Positions 40,823 to 53,894 are shown, counted from the stretch's first letter. The stretch is DNA of 64,000 bases from Bedellia somnulentella (GCA_963576735.1 OY755170.1:10090567-10154566); one strand, 5' to 3'. Translations and numbers: made by a program. The notes: a model not told the origin generated them from the letters alone.

Positions 40823-40857
40823 TCTTTCATTACATTACCTTCTTGTACGAATCTTAT

Positions 40858-41102
40858 ACATACATACATATACTCACAGCTATAAATCCCTAAAAGGGGT
40901 AGCCAGAGCTGAGGAATTAGAAATTCCTCAGCCACTTTTGGAATTTGCGTGGGGAAAAGATGGTGAAATAAAGGTTGTTGGTGATGGGTCTCCAACCGCA
41001 TCGCCCAAAAATACCTTAAAAGCCCCAATACCGTTAGTCGCCTCTTACGTACACCCACCGGAAGAAATGGGGTAGTGCTATTCTAAGCCGACACTACACA
41101 GC
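40858..41102 (-). repeat. Retroposon family A, well-preserved full length (copy 1)
   Basis: Every landmark from ACATACATATACTCACAGCT to GCCGACACTACACAGC is intact. Confidence 0.9.
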
Positions 41103-42377
41103 TTTTATTGCATTTAAGACTTTTATTGCATGTGTTTTCAGGTCAAGAAATAGGAACGGATTCATATTTTTGTTCTTTTTGCTTAATCTTTGATATTGTA
41201 TGTTATTGCGGGTGGTTATGCCCTATCAAATAAAAGGTATACTTTGTAATATACAGAAATTGTAAAGTTACAAACTATTTATGTGAATACAAAGGAATGA
41301 TTATTCCAATACGTCACTGTAAACTATCACCATATAAAGCTGGCAATTAGAGAGCAAAAAGGTTTGTAGCTAAAAATAAGTGATGGCAGTAAATGAGTTT
41401 GTCGTGTCACTAATTTAACTAGTGAAATATTTTCATGACAGTTTATTGTAAAACTGAAACTATATAAAGGTTAAAGGAAATATCAAATATCATCTTATGA
41501 GGTAAACCATTGCACAAACTTATTAGGGTTCTGTTAAGAGCTTATTCCATTACACTTTGTCGTTGCTGAATTCTGACGTCCTTCGAAGTTACTGCCGCAG
41601 ACGCTTGTTATTCCACTAAACAAATTTCAGTTTGAACGTTATTCCACTAGTCTGAATTCAGATTCTGTGGCTTTCAGACGTCTTCATTCAGACAAATGGA
41701 ATAAGCTCTTTATGTGTGTAGTAAGACTGAAAGCTAGGAGTAATTGTTCACATTTTGAGTATTTATTTGTTAATCAAATCAAGCTGTTACTTTGATAAAA
41801 ATATAATGTCTACAATTAATTAAATATTAATTATCAAAATATGTGGTAGTAGGAAATAGGTGATAAAAAAATATTCTTCAGTATTTTATTCCCTTGTTTA
41901 AAAATAGTTGTAAAATAGGAAAAATATAAACGCATTGGAAATATATCATAAATTATCTTCGATGAAATGAAACGTACCGGGAATATGTTGTATTAGCTTA
42001 GAGAAGCACGACTACTTTTTAAGTCGTGAATACTATTAGTAGTCTCTATGGAACTTAGCTAACGGATAACGGATAAATATTCCAGCAACCGAAACCTTGC
42101 CTATTCACTATTTTAGTGGTTTTTTACGAAGATTTTGTGATCGTGATTTTACATTAGTTTTTTATTAGATTTTACTCTATCATAAAAACTTGATTGATGA
42201 TCCTAAACTGAATTTACTTATTTAGTTACTACCGGAAGGTGAGATGGCATGTAAGTTCAGCAAATAAGCAAACTCCTTAAACTTAATGTTAGTTTATTAA
42301 ATTAGTACCAGAAATTAGTTTACGTATTGATTTTAAAAGAATATTTTTTGTGTTATTGTTAATTTTATTGAACAATG

Positions 42378-42491
42378 TTTGGCTGGAAGAGATCACTGTT
42401 TGTAATAAGACCGCGTACTACTTGGAATCAAATAATTATTATTACACTTTATTGAAATATTGAATATTTTGATTTTCAATAAAGAGTTATC
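42378..42491 (+). repeat. LINE 3' end (copy 2)
   Basis: Counterpart of 36000-36113. Confidence 0.55.
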
Positions 42492-42902
42492 ATTTTAACT
42501 CAGAAGAATGGCAACTTCACGCCAGTTTTAACAAGTATTAACTTTTTCTACTGCAGATGACCTGCACTCTAATTCTGCATCATATTTTCTACAACTTCAA
42601 ATGATTAATATTGACACAAAGAAATATTGAATATTAAAATGTACAATGACAGTAAACACTAATTTAAAAAATCGTTGTTAAACGTAACCTGTGAACACAG
42701 TCATCTATTAGTAAAACAAAAAATATATTTAAATCAATTTAATTTACATTGTGTTTTGCTCCCACATTTCTATACCGATAAAGCTTTGTACGATATTTAG
42801 GATAGTACATATAAAGTGTCAATAAAATTTCTAACCGACACTTCCATAAAAATGAAGGGTTCTCAGAAACGAACATCCATACTGCCCATGTATGTCTCTA
42901 AG

Positions 42903-43100
42903 GAGGAGCCTACTCTGAAAACACCTTATTCAAAGTATGCTCGAGCTGATCCAACGGAACCGAAGACGGCTTAACGTGCCCTTTAAAGCGCAGTATCACA
43001 TTAATTTTTGGATCATCAGGTCATAAAAGCCAGTAGCCGAAACCTGAGACCTCCATATCGTAAACCAAACACTCTATGGCTAGACCATGTAGGCAGTTAG
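42903..43100 (-). repeat. SINE family D (copy 2)
   Basis: Counterpart of 36525-36722. Confidence 0.6.
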
Positions 43101-43177
43101 CACAGAGTAATGCACAAAAAAATAGGAATTGTAAACAAGTCAATGTTATGGGCATTTAAAGTTTCAAACTATTAACA

Positions 43178-43422
43178 TACATACATTACATATACTCACG
43201 ACCATAAATCCTAAAAAAGGGTTAGCTTAGGTAGAGATCTAGAAACTCCTCAGCCACATTTGGACGGTGATAGGGGACACGATGATAGAAAGAAAGTATC
43301 TTTGGTGATGGGTTTCCAACCGCATCGTCCAAAAACCACTTAAAAACCCCATACACTTAGCTGCATCATACAACTCCCATGGGTAGAAAGGGGTTATGAC
43401 ATGATAAGCTGGCACTACACGG
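43178..43422 (-). repeat. Retroposon family A (copy 2)
   Basis: Counterpart of 36800-37044. Confidence 0.75.
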
Positions 43423-43460
43423 AAAAAAATAGAATGGTAATTATATAACACGTATATATA

Positions 43461-43630
43461 AGCACATGCAGTATACTCACTGATATAAAACCCAAAAAGG
43501 GGTTGCCAGAGCTGCATTAGAAGTTTCCTTTATGGCACTTCAAAGTTGAGTGGAAAATAGATTTCTAAAAAAGGTTTTCCGCGATGAGTGACCTTCTCTT
43601 ACCGCAATACCCAAAAGTCACACTGCAACT
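43461..43630 (-). repeat. Family A, partial (copy 2)
   Basis: Counterpart of 37083-37252. Confidence 0.6.
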
Positions 43631-43761
43631 AACCAAACAATAGCACAATCATAGTAAAATATATAGCTAGTATATTACTTAGTACCTACTTAGGGATGGT
43701 TTACAGTACAGGTACTGAATATTAGGGACAGATCTTAGGTAACAGAAAATATTCCTTAACA

Positions 43762-43958
43762 CCAAGATAGGTCAGTGGTTAGTACATGCGCTTTTCATGC
43801 AGAGAGGCGTCTGGTTCGATCCTAAAGTCGGGCCAGGGCAAACACCAACGTCTTTTTCTAAAGACATATTGTGTAATTAATTTATCTTGGCTGTTAAGGT
43901 GAGGAAAAACATCGCGAGGAAATCCCGTGACTAAGTTGTAGTAAAGTGTATTACGTAT
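43762..43958 (+). repeat. SINE family C with tRNA head (copy 2)
   Basis: Counterpart of 37384-37580. Confidence 0.65.
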
Positions 43959-44054
43959 ATGTTGGTGGGGCACTCAAGTAACTTAAACACGGTAAGTTTT
44001 ACCGTAGGTCCATGTCAACAACCTCTACTCTACTACTCGAAGGAACTAAAACTT

Positions 44055-44138
44055 TTGAACATCATGGAACATTTCTATCACCTAGTTTCAGAGTACCCAC
44101 GTTTTACTTGCGGACTGCGTTCACGTGGTATGTATGAT
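44055..44138 (-). repeat. SINE family C fragment (copy 2)
   Basis: Counterpart of 37677-37760. Confidence 0.55.
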
Positions 44139-44263
44139 AAAACCGGAATGAAAATGATGAGATGAAGCTCCTCCCAATTTTACTATTCTTTTGTTTATTG
44201 AACTTAATCCTCTATAAAGTCTTGTAGATAAATGTATCTACATACGGTTAATTTTACGAAATA

Positions 44264-44486
44264 CATACTATAAACGGATATTAATCCCTAAAATGGGTAG
44301 CCAGAGTTTCAAAATCAGAAATCCTTTATCTTTTGAAAGAGTGTAAAATAAATGATGCTGATCACCAGCATCATTCCATCAGGCTCTTCAACCGCATCAC
44401 TGAACAATCAGTTAATAAGCCCCAATACCCAAACTCACCTTATACAACCCACGCAGGAAGAGGTGGGTTAATGCTATTCTAACCGG
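44264..44486 (-). repeat. Family A, old copy (copy 2)
   Basis: Counterpart of 37886-38108. Confidence 0.65.
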
Positions 44487-44747
44487 CAATAAATAGTAGT
44501 TTACAACAATTTATGTGTTAAATCATTTGTAACGTATCTAAAGTATTCATCCGTGAAATATTAGCGCAAATTAATTAGTAAATATTGAAACAAATACAAA
44601 AAACAGTTGATAATACTAAAAAAGCTCATTTCGCTGCTATTATTTACACAATAATCATAGATAATCTCTTAATTCTTATCATAAGGGTCACTTTATTGAA
44701 TATGGTGTTTAGTAAAAATAAACATAGCACGCCCAAATGAACAAACA

Positions 44748-44978
44748 AAAAAAGCCGAGGGTGAGCGTTCGAGTCACAGGTGTACATGAGCGCCCCCCGG
44801 TGCCAATTTGACAGACTATTAATCCGGATTTTAGCCGGTTTACAGGGGATTAGGGTGGATTTATCCAGTTCTAAGTGGTTTAACTATTTGCTGACGTGCG
44901 GGAGGCGGCGTGTGTTTAATACCTTCTCGTTTATTTGTAGAATTACTATTCGTTTCGGTAATTGATCTGAGTTTATTT
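44748..44978. promoter_or_regulatory. Candidate regulatory block with TAATCC-type sites (copy 2)
   Basis: Counterpart of 38370-38600; the site cluster is unchanged. Confidence 0.25.
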
Positions 44979-45908
44979 ACGACTCGGCTGTTATACCTAC
45001 TGAATTAAACGAATGACTTTCCTTTAGATCGGCCTATTTTTATTTAAATCGATTGCATTTAAGAGTATAATAATGACTGTTTCAATAACACATTGACAGT
45101 AGCTTATCCTACTATCACTATGATCGTTAACTAATTTCCAAAGTGCAAATTCATAGACGTAATGCGATATGATTAAAAATACCAGTCTACTTATTTACAG
45201 TGTTTTATATCACATCAATGATATTTTATTTCTTTCAGTTTTTTTATCATCATCTATACGTAGGATCTATTAAAAATTCTGTCAATATTATTTCTAATAG
45301 CAATTAATTTTTCTATATCTATTACAAAATCTTATAATGTATTTTTTATTTTGGGGTGCCTCATGACCAGCGTGAAATGTCCATTGGCTTATTAGCTTAT
45401 GTTAACTTGATTACCGCTAGTTAATGTTAAAATTGTGATGCACCATATTTGTTTTACTGTTACGTCCTAGAAAAAAAAATTTTACTGTTTCTGTACTGTA
45501 AGAAAAAATACAGATAGAAGGCAGAAAAGTACAGTCTAATGACATGACTAAGACGACTGTCTCCTTTGGTGAGAAGTTACTTTGATAAGTCTGATTTTGA
45601 CCCATAGTATGTCTACAGTACTAAACTATTTGTAAGGATCAGTAGATAGTAGGTTTTATTATATAAACTTAACTGATGAAACGCATCACAGCCAATTATA
45701 TCTTCCCATCAACAAGGCGATCTAAATTTGGTCGGAGTCCGGAAGTTCCGGAAAGTGAGACTGATTTATTTGAATAACTCTTCTTATTATATTTTATTAT
45801 TATAATTTTAATAAAAAGTTTCTCATAAATGAATGTGATGATGTGATGAAAATTATGCCCCTTATTTATATTTAATTATACAATAATATAAAGGATATAA
45901 TATATTTA

Positions 45909-46573
45909 TTAAACTTTTACAATTAAAAAAATATTTACATTGATAATATAAAAATTAAAAATTAAATTATAGCCAAATATGTATATATTACAAACGAAAA
46001 ATTTCGTGAAATTCATCGTTCTCGGTGTAATGTTTGGTGCTATTTCGTTGAATTTATTAACAATTTCAGTTTTTTGTTCATCGGGCAGACAGTGTTTAAT
46101 ATATAATTCGCATTTATTAAAATTAAAATCTAGGCCGATGGATGAAAAAGATAATTTTAAATTTTGGAAATCATTTAATACTGTATTCGCATCGCCACCT
46201 ATGGTCCCGTCATCTAGGTACCATACATTGAATTTAGAGGCGATTGATTCAATGTATGGATGGATAGCTAGGCTGAATATTGCTGGTCCTAGGGGATCTC
46301 CTTGTTGACAGCCGATACAAGATGAAATTAAATTTTCTTTGTATAATAATTTAGTTGGTTTACTATAACACTGTCAAATATAGTTTAAAATATGTGGAGC
46401 TTTCTTTTTAACTTCAGTCAACAAGGCTGCCCGATCCACTGAGTTGAATGCATTTTTAACATCCACCTTCAAAAGGACTTGGCCCGCCCCATGTGCGACG
46501 TAATAATATGTGCCTCAGTCTCATTTAAAATTTTCATTAAAAATTGGTTAGAACATGATATAGTTGGATTTTT
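45909..46573 (-). pseudogene. Reverse transcriptase remnant (copy 2)
   Basis: Counterpart of 39531-40195, with the same internal TGA and frameshift. Those lesions predate the duplication. Confidence 0.85.
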
Positions 46574-46619
46574 TTGAAACAGGGCTTTTTAAATTATTTA
46601 TCACCAGATACTTGATAAC

Positions 46620-46678
46620 CAGCCGCCATAGCTCAGTGAGTAGAACACTCCTATACAGAAGATATGAGTTCAAAGCAT
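46620..46678 (+). repeat. tRNA-like SINE head (copy 2)
   Basis: Counterpart of 40242-40300. Confidence 0.4.
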
Positions 46679-47098
46679 TTTTCTCCGTTGCTTTAGTAAA
46701 TGTGCCATAATCTATAATTTGATAAAGTTTATATACTGTAACAATCTATTGTGTTTCATTTACTTAAAAACTATGTAATATCATGTATCACTAGTAATTA
46801 TTAATCTTTGTGATAAAGTAAAGTGCCCGCACTGGGCAACCCTTAAGGCGCAAATGTTTATTATGTTTTAAACATCTACGGGCTAAAGTTTTGCCTAAAA
46901 CATCATGATAAGATTTCTTTATGCCCATAAGGATATAATTAAATTGCGCAAACACAATAACTAGTTTAAGGATAATGATGCAAAAAAAATGTTATTGTTA
47001 TTATTAATTTGATGTAAGTATTTTAGAAATCAGTTACGACGCAGTTATGTAAACTATGTGCCATAGATATTTTTATATGATAGTCATTCTTTCATCAC

Positions 47099-47200
47099 AT
47101 ATGCATACACTCACGGCTATAAAATCCTGAAAAGGGTAGTCAGGGCTCCAGAGTCAGAAAACAACTCCACCGCCCAAGAATCACTTAAAAAGCCCCTCAG
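47099..47200 (-). repeat. Family A, internally deleted (copy 2)
   Basis: Counterpart of 40721-40822. Confidence 0.65.
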
Positions 47201-47235
47201 TCTTTCATTACATTACCTTCTTGTACGAATCTTAT

Positions 47236-47480
47236 ACATACATACATATACTCACAGCTATAAATCCCTAAAAGGGGTAGCCAGAGCTGAGGAATTAGAA
47301 ATTCCTCAGCCACTTTTGGAATTTGCGTGGGGAAAAGATGGTGAAATAAAGGTTGTTGGTGATGGGTCTCCAACCGCATCGCCCAAAAATACCTTAAAAG
47401 CCCCAATACCGTTAGTCGCCTCTTACGTACACCCACCGGAAGAAATGGGGTAGTGCTATTCTAAGCCGACACTACACAGC
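47236..47480 (-). repeat. Retroposon family A, full length (copy 2)
   Basis: Counterpart of 40858-41102. Confidence 0.9.
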
Positions 47481-47681
47481 TTTTATTGCATTTAAGACTT
47501 TTATTGCATGTGTTTTCAGGTCAAGAAATAGGAACGGATTCATATTTTTGTTCTTTTTGCTTAATCTTTGATATTGTATGTTATTGCGGGTGGTTATGCC
47601 CTATCAAATAAAAGGTATACTTTGTAATATACAGAAATTGTAAAGTTACAAACTATTTATGTGAATACAAAGGAATGATTA

Positions 47682-48899
47682 TTATTAAAAGACACTGCCT
47701 GAGATGCTAAGAAGAATGGGTTCGCGAGTTGAATCAATCATACCCTTTACAATTTATTAATGTCTAATATGTGTTGCATATATATCAAAATTGTTAAGAA
47801 TGAAGAAAAACAATGAAGGTTTTTTTAAACTCTAGCTACAATAAAGGAAAAAACAACGCCATTTCTTAATTCAACTCCCTTTTTTTTAACTGATAAAGTA
47901 ATTCTTTTGTGTACTAGAACGCGTTAAGATGGAGAATAATTAGAATCTTAGATACAAAAATGTAACTCTATTTTTTTTAGTTCTAAATCGACTTTTTATT
48001 TTTTGTTTTTTAAAATGCTTTATAAATTAACATCAGCTGTCCTGATATTCAGCAAATACGGCCTTGGAAATTAATAACATTATTATATACCATGCATATT
48101 GTAAGCAATAAAATAATCTAGCGTTTACCATAATTTATATTATTTATATTTAACTAATTAGGAATAACGATAGTTAGTAAGGAAAATTGCACTTGATATT
48201 CTCGTTTCAGTCTGCTCATATGCAAACTTTGATGTTGTTGACGAGGTATTCTAGCTCGGAAATTACATTGATATCAAAGTTCACTACTAGATGGCGCTTT
48301 AACAAAAAGCAGACTAATGAAATAATTTAGTTTCATCAAATAACTTAATATAACATCTGATAATGATTGATTTTCGTTTCAGTCTGCTCCTTAAAAGCGT
48401 TATCTTTTAAAAAGGTACATTATAAAATTTTTGGAAACTAGCACTGATTCTAGTGCCATCTTGGGGCAAAGTGTAATAGATTCATATACAATACTGCCAT
48501 CTGTTGTCGAGTAGAACTATTTTGTTAATATTAGTAGTATTGCATTTTACTACTAGGTGTCACTTTTATTTTTATAATTGGGCCAATTTATTTTTAGGTG
48601 TACCACCGGATGGATGAATTTGGATAAATTGAAATAAAGATTTTTCGAAAAAGTACGAGAATATAAGATTTTTTAATATTACTGAGTTATTATACATTAA
48701 AGTATCATGAAATAGTACAAAATCAAAGCTATTATGAATATTTTACGAAATAAAATGATTTCTATGTATACCCGGGAGTAATTTATATCCATAATCCATT
48801 CCGTGACCATTTATATAGATGTTTATAATTTATTTAAAATAAAGATAATAATTAAAATTTCGTTTTTATTTTAAACACTGCTTTATTAAGATAAGAAAA
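47682..48899. other. Unannotated region right of the duplication
   Basis: CGTTTCAGTCTGCTC occurs twice (about 48204 and 48376) and an inverted relative, AGCAGACTAATGAAA, lies at 48309. These suggest a small decayed MITE at about 48200-48390. AGATGGCGCT and GCCATCTGTTG words also look repeat-derived. No gene seen. Confidence 0.3.
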
Positions 48900-49745
48900 G
48901 TATATTAGATTATCTTAAAACTATTAGATAACAACCACCTTCTATGTTCACACATAGTTTCTTATGTCTACATAGAAATCTAGTCAGCTGTCAGTGTGTA
49001 CCTATAGAGAGAGTAGACTGTATAAAGTACCTAGGTTTAAAAGTAGATGTTAGCTTCTCATGGTCTCAACACATTGATTATATATGTAATAAGCTTAGAA
49101 TTTTATTGGGTAAATTCTACCATTTAAGTTTTAAGGTTCCAACAAGCACACTTAAATGTTTGTATTTCTCGCTAGTTGACTCAATCCTGAGTTATGCTCT
49201 TGACAGTTACGGCCTTACTTTTAAATCATATATAGATAAACTTGAATCACTTCAGATTAGATTTATAAAACTTCTTGTTAATCATAAAACTAAAAATAAA
49301 TGTAATGGTAACTACTATAAACTTTTTAAAATATGTAAAATTCTGCCTGTCAGCCTGAAACATAAATACCTCTTATTAATTAACAACCACGACAGTCAAG
49401 AGCAGAATCTCACGAAGCTGAGTCATAGCTATGGCACGAGGTCGGAGTCGGCGGGCAGGCTGGAGGTACCCAGAGTAAATAATTACTACGGGGACAGGAC
49501 GCTTAAAAAGCGATTACCGTACTTGATCAACAGTCTGCCCGAGGACATCCGCCTCGAGCCTAATAGACAAAAATTTAAAAACAAATTAAAAAAATATTTT
49601 CTTAACTCACTACCATAGATGTAACTAAATAAAAATTTATTAAAAGAGACTCTACCTGCAGACAAACTGTAAAACAGTTTTGCAGGGCTTTGTTATAATT
49701 AAATGTAACCATTTATATTAATAAAGATTAATAAAAAAAAAAAAA
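48900..49745 (+). mobile_element. 5'-truncated non-LTR retrotransposon with poly(A) end
   Basis: An open frame of 224 codons (48944-49618) holds the region after the RT palm: KYLGLKVDVSFSWSQHI, then a helical domain and YGTRS, PYLINSLPEDIR, ending in a lysine-rich tail. These are the thumb and C-terminal features of jockey/CR1-like LINEs. About 115 bp of 3' UTR ends in TTAATAAAGATTAATAAAAA and an A run at 49733-49745. The frame is intact, which suggests a fairly young insertion. The whole N-terminal part, endonuclease and catalytic YADD motif are missing. It is not a host gene. Confidence 0.8.
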
Positions 49746-51437
49746 TTTTGTTAAGTGTGTAAGACCCACTAGAGGTCAATGCCGTTACTTTTTGGAACAT
49801 GGCAAGTTTTAACTTTCTTATTTCTACTATTTGCACTGATGTGTTTATAAAATATTATACAAATAACAAAGTAAGGACTATGTTTAAGAATTTCACGAAA
49901 AAATATGTATAAAAAGTTACATAGCATTGCATAATAAGACAAAACTTCTTAAAAAATCAAGGGGACAGTTTCGCTTACAGGAATACAAAAGTAACCGAAT
50001 GGAACCTTAAGGCATGTTTATATTGTTTACAAAACAAATAATTTTCTCTCGTTATATGCTTCAACATATTTCATTTACTGACTAAAGTATAATATTTACA
50101 AGCTGATATTTAATTTTTAATTATTATTATTATATTATGTTTGTTTAAGTTAATTTAATTTATTTATTTTATTTAATTTTTAATAATTATTATTATTATT
50201 CAAAAGCAATGTGCTTTATTTATGGGATTATAATGTTCAATAATATTTTTAAACATAGTTAGGTGCCATGTCTCAAAGACTAGCGTCGCCAATAAATATT
50301 TCTTATGGGCAAAATAAAAAATTTTTGTGATCTCACGTTTTCTCGGAAGAAATGTAAAATATATTTTTTATCGTAAATTAATAATCATATTAGCCAATTC
50401 TAATAAACTAATTATGAATTAAATTTACCACTTTAAAAAGCAACAGTTTAAACAACCTTTATGCTATCCATTCCGAAACCAAGAGCATTCCCTTAGTTAC
50501 CTTACCTTAGTTACGTTACCATGTTAACGGTTTCGGAAGGGGGTTCCGGATTACCTAAATTCATTTTGAAGATTGATTTTTGTAATAAACGACTATGATA
50601 AATGAAGAGAAAATAATTTTATTGGGATACAATTAGTTAAATAAAGTATTTATAACTAAGGTAATTAGTTAAAATTCCGATTTATCTTAAAAACTTGGTA
50701 ACAACACCGGAACAAAAAAAAAACCATCTCACACAGCCAACCTTAATGCGCTTTTTCGCAAACTAAACGTCATAGAAAAAAAATTCCAAAAATTAAGCTA
50801 AACAATATAGACAGAATGTAATAAAACTGTTAAACAAAAGAAAAAATTCCTTTTAGTCAAATAGTTTAGGCATAGGAATTCCACTTGTATCAAATTCTGG
50901 ATTTTGATTTAAACTGTCATTTAAATAATCAAAAGGAAAAATAAATGATATTTTTATTAAAAAAAATGTATCTTATCAATATTTTCCATAACGGTGTATG
51001 AAATTCGAATGTACTTTTCATACAAATTCCTAGATTTCTTTGGTGTTGAAGTTAAATGATCTCGAGGAGGACATAGTAAATAATGCCATTTTTTTTTCAA
51101 TAATTATCGATTAAAAATAAAACTTGTAATATTAAATATTTTCATATCAAAAGCATGTAAAATTATTGTTTATTAGTTAATACAACGATAAATCCAAAAT
51201 TAAATATCATTGTCATACGAATAGTTGGGGTAAAACCGCTTCAAACCTGGGGGACGTGGAAATTTCACGAGTACACGAAAAGAATAAAAAGCCTAATTGA
51301 CATAGGTCTTCCTCTACTTCCTTCTGTCATTACCATCGACTCTACTAGCTAAATGCATATTTATTTAGTTTACTTTTACCCATTCTCTCTAAGAAAATAT
51401 CTTAACATTCCGTTCTTCCCTTCTATCTATACGTTCT
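49746..51437. other. Unannotated AT-rich region
   Basis: No gene or repeat landmark in 1.7 kb; low-complexity ATT-rich tracts lie at about 50110-50200. Confidence 0.35.
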
Positions 51438-51612
51438 TATACTTACGACTAAAAATCCTAAAAAGGTGTTTCCAAAGATTTAAAATTAAAAAGCCTTAGG
51501 CACGCATCACCCGAAAACAACTTAAAAAACCTTAATACCCATACCCTAATGAGTCTCTTATAACAACCGCGGGAATAAATGGGTAAGTGTTATTCTAAGC
51601 CGACACTTCACT
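51438..51612 (-). repeat. Family A, old internally deleted copy
   Basis: Tail ACTAAAAATCCTAAAAAGGT joins to GCATCACCCGAAAACAACTT and ends in the intact head TTATTCTAAGCCGACACTTC. Confidence 0.7.
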
Positions 51613-51831
51613 CCGTTACTATCGTTTTACCATACTATCTTTCACATCACACCTTGAAAGATAATTATTTCATCATAAAAGCATGAATTGTAAGCAATCT
51701 TTTTATGTAAACGTTTAAAAATAAAAATGGAATTATTGAAAAAGACACAATATCAGATTCAGATTTTTCAAAAGTTGGATTGACACTCAACTCAGTTTCC
51801 TCGCTATTTATTTCCGAATGTATGGTCGGGG

Positions 51832-51995
51832 TACTAAGGCTTCAGACCATCACGTGTCATTTTGTCACTTGGTGTTCAAAGAATGTACGCATTTTGTATG
51901 TGTGATAAGGCCAAGTGCCCGTTTGTACAAATGAACTGTCATATGACGAGGTGTAATTTAGCCATGTAGGTTTTATTACGATGTTAACCCCCTCC
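51832..51995 (-). repeat. SINE family C, degraded fragment
   Basis: ATCACGTGTCATTTTGTCAC, ACTGTCATATGACGAGGTGT and TAGCCATGTAGGTTTTATTA follow the order of the full copy at 61466-61843. Confidence 0.6.
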
Positions 51996-52102
51996 ATGCA
52001 ACGCAATTTTTTGTAAATAAATATATGTAACTCGTGTGTATTGGTTTTATTACTAGGACGATTATTTATATACGATATTAGTTATATAATAGTGCTGCAT
52101 CT

Positions 52103-52343
52103 GCTGTGTAGTGTCGGCTTAAAATAGCACTACCTCATTTCTTCCGGTGGGTGTACGTAAGAGTTGACTAACGGTTTAGGGGTTTTAAGGGATTTTTGGG
52201 CGATGCGGTTGGAGACAACCTTTATTCCACCATCTTTTCCCCACGCAACTTCCAAAAGTGGCTCAGGAATTTCTGATTCCCTAACTCTGGCTACCGCTTC
52301 AAGGGATTCATAGCCGTGAGTATATGTATGTATGTATGTATTA
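52103..52343 (+). repeat. Retroposon family A, near full length
   Basis: Head GCTGTGTAGTGTCGGCTTAA to a TATGTATGTATGTATG tail. A short deletion removes the CCCATCACCAAC segment after GATGCGGTTGGAGA. Confidence 0.85.
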
Positions 52344-52369
52344 TTTATATAAAAATTCATAGTAGTTAG

Positions 52370-52412
52370 TTATACCGCTACGCCACGGGGACGTTACCGG
52401 CGGTGTCAAATT
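52370..52412 (-). repeat. tRNA-like SINE head fragment
   Basis: On the minus strand GTCCCCGTGGCGTAGCGGTA is an A-box region like that of many insect SINEs; no B box or body follows clearly. Confidence 0.4.
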
Positions 52413-52569
52413 TTTAATACACTTTATTTTATAATAGTCTTATTCTGTTATCTGATTTCGGCTTCACCTTCGTTGCGTTTTGTAATAAGGCTGTTTAGGA
52501 GGAGTGATGTCAAAGGCGAAATACAAAAGGAGGTAGTAATTAAATTACTTCTTCTACCCTCTTTTGAAT

Positions 52570-52730
52570 TTTCTATGAACGAAAGTGATGCGGCCGGCGC
52601 GGGACTGCAGCGGGCGGGAGGCTTGCAGGGGGGAGGGGTTCGCGCGGCGGCGTCGTGGTGCGCACCACAGTGGCGTGCACACTGCATACTGCGCATGCGT
52701 GAGCCAGTAGCCAAAATATCCTCGGTACGT
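52570..52730 (+). promoter_or_regulatory. CpG-rich islet with NRF-1-like site and possible first exon
   Basis: About 150 bp with very high GC content and many CpGs inside AT-rich DNA. TGCGCATGCGTGA (52690) matches most of the NRF-1/Erect-wing palindrome found in housekeeping promoters. An ATG at 52575 opens exactly 50 codons to a consensus donor (TCG, then GTACGTAA at 52725). The peptide (glycine, alanine and arginine rich) is not recognised. Either a promoter with 5' UTR or the start of a gene whose other exons are unknown. Confidence 0.4.
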
Positions 52731-53894
52731 AATTTAAGGAAATTTATTGTATTTATCTAAAATTTATATTATTATTCATTATACTAAAATAATTCATTTA
52801 ATCAATTAAGTTACTTAATATTTGAATAGTCGTAGAAATTAAAATTGAGTCTTTTAGCATATTACTGGGTGGTAGATTAATATCAAAATATCTTTATAAG
52901 TTATTAAAATACATTTATTTAGTAAGTATTTTTACTTATGTATTTATAAAAATAAACTCACTTTGGATCTATTCAATAGCATTATAGATAACATTTAGCA
53001 GTAACTTTTTAATCAATATACTTTTTTTACAATTTAGTATATTCTATAAGCGGTTGTTGCAAATTGACTTATCATATTTATGAATGTGTTGCGCTTGCAG
53101 AGCATTTCTTTTGGTATTTTATATTAATTTGTTAACATTCTCGATTTATGAGCTTTTTGTTTCTCTTTTTTCTTCAGAGTTCTTCATTTTTATGCATATG
53201 CGGGAGCTTTGGCTTGTACTTGTCTACATGATAATCTCATATTGTAAATTTAGCTGTAAGCCGTGTAAGCCCCCAAAAGTTTTTTTTAAGAAAGAGTATG
53301 TGGAAGATATCCGCTACAATAACCATTTCATAAAATTAAAAAACATCTATTGACATTTGAAAATTCAGTTTCATCTTCAGATATGGCATCCAAACAACTA
53401 GTCCAGCAGCGTCGTAGATCACCACGTCATGTCATTTAAAAATAGACCACGTTGCCGTGCGTAATGAAATTTATGAAAACAAACCTAATAAACGAAGCTA
53501 ATCAAGAAGTAAACCTAAGAACTGCTTCGATGAATTTAAATAGTTCTGTCGAATCTGTTCGACTGCCAGTATTTAGGTTAACTATTTTATTTAGGTTAAC
53601 TAGCTTATTTTGCTGTTTGCACATGATAAAACAATTAATTAAAAAATAACAACTAGACTCACAACTTTAAGAAAGCATGCAATTTAGTTGTATTTTTCTT
53701 CGAATAGTGACTCATTGCTACACATATTTAAGCAAGAAAAAATAAATAGGCCTTGATCCTTAAATATAGTAGTGAAAAGTTTAGATTTGAAGATTTTTTA
53801 GCCTGCTGTTTGGCAGGAGAAAAGAGAAAATATGATGATAGAAAAAGTACAAAATAAAATTTATAAGGTTAAAAAAATATAATATACGGACATA
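52731..53894. other. Unannotated AT-rich stretch
   Basis: Possible intron downstream of the islet. Frames at 53084-53353 and 53452-53649 show no protein signature. Confidence 0.3.

Larger units (their letters stand above)
34926..41303. repeat. Tandem duplication, copy 1 (6378 bp)
   Basis: The segment beginning TTCCAATACGTCACTGTAAA at 34926 is repeated from 41304 with constant offset 6378. The junctions share only TT, so each border is ambiguous by 2 bp. I noticed one difference: C at 40209 against T at 46587. Contents: LINE tail, SINEs, five family A copies, a reverse-transcriptase remnant and non-repetitive DNA. Confidence 0.97.
41304..47681. repeat. Tandem duplication, copy 2 (6378 bp)
   Basis: A head-to-tail repeat of 34926-41303. 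The right border is at GGAATGATTATT, after which the sequence leaves the unit (ATTAAAAGACACTGCC). Near identity means either a very young duplication or an assembly artefact. Confidence 0.97.

Noticed and set aside
52448..52714. 88-codon minus-strand frame over the GC islet
   Set aside because: High GC content alone opens all frames here; the peptide shows no domain, and the plus strand has the splice donor.
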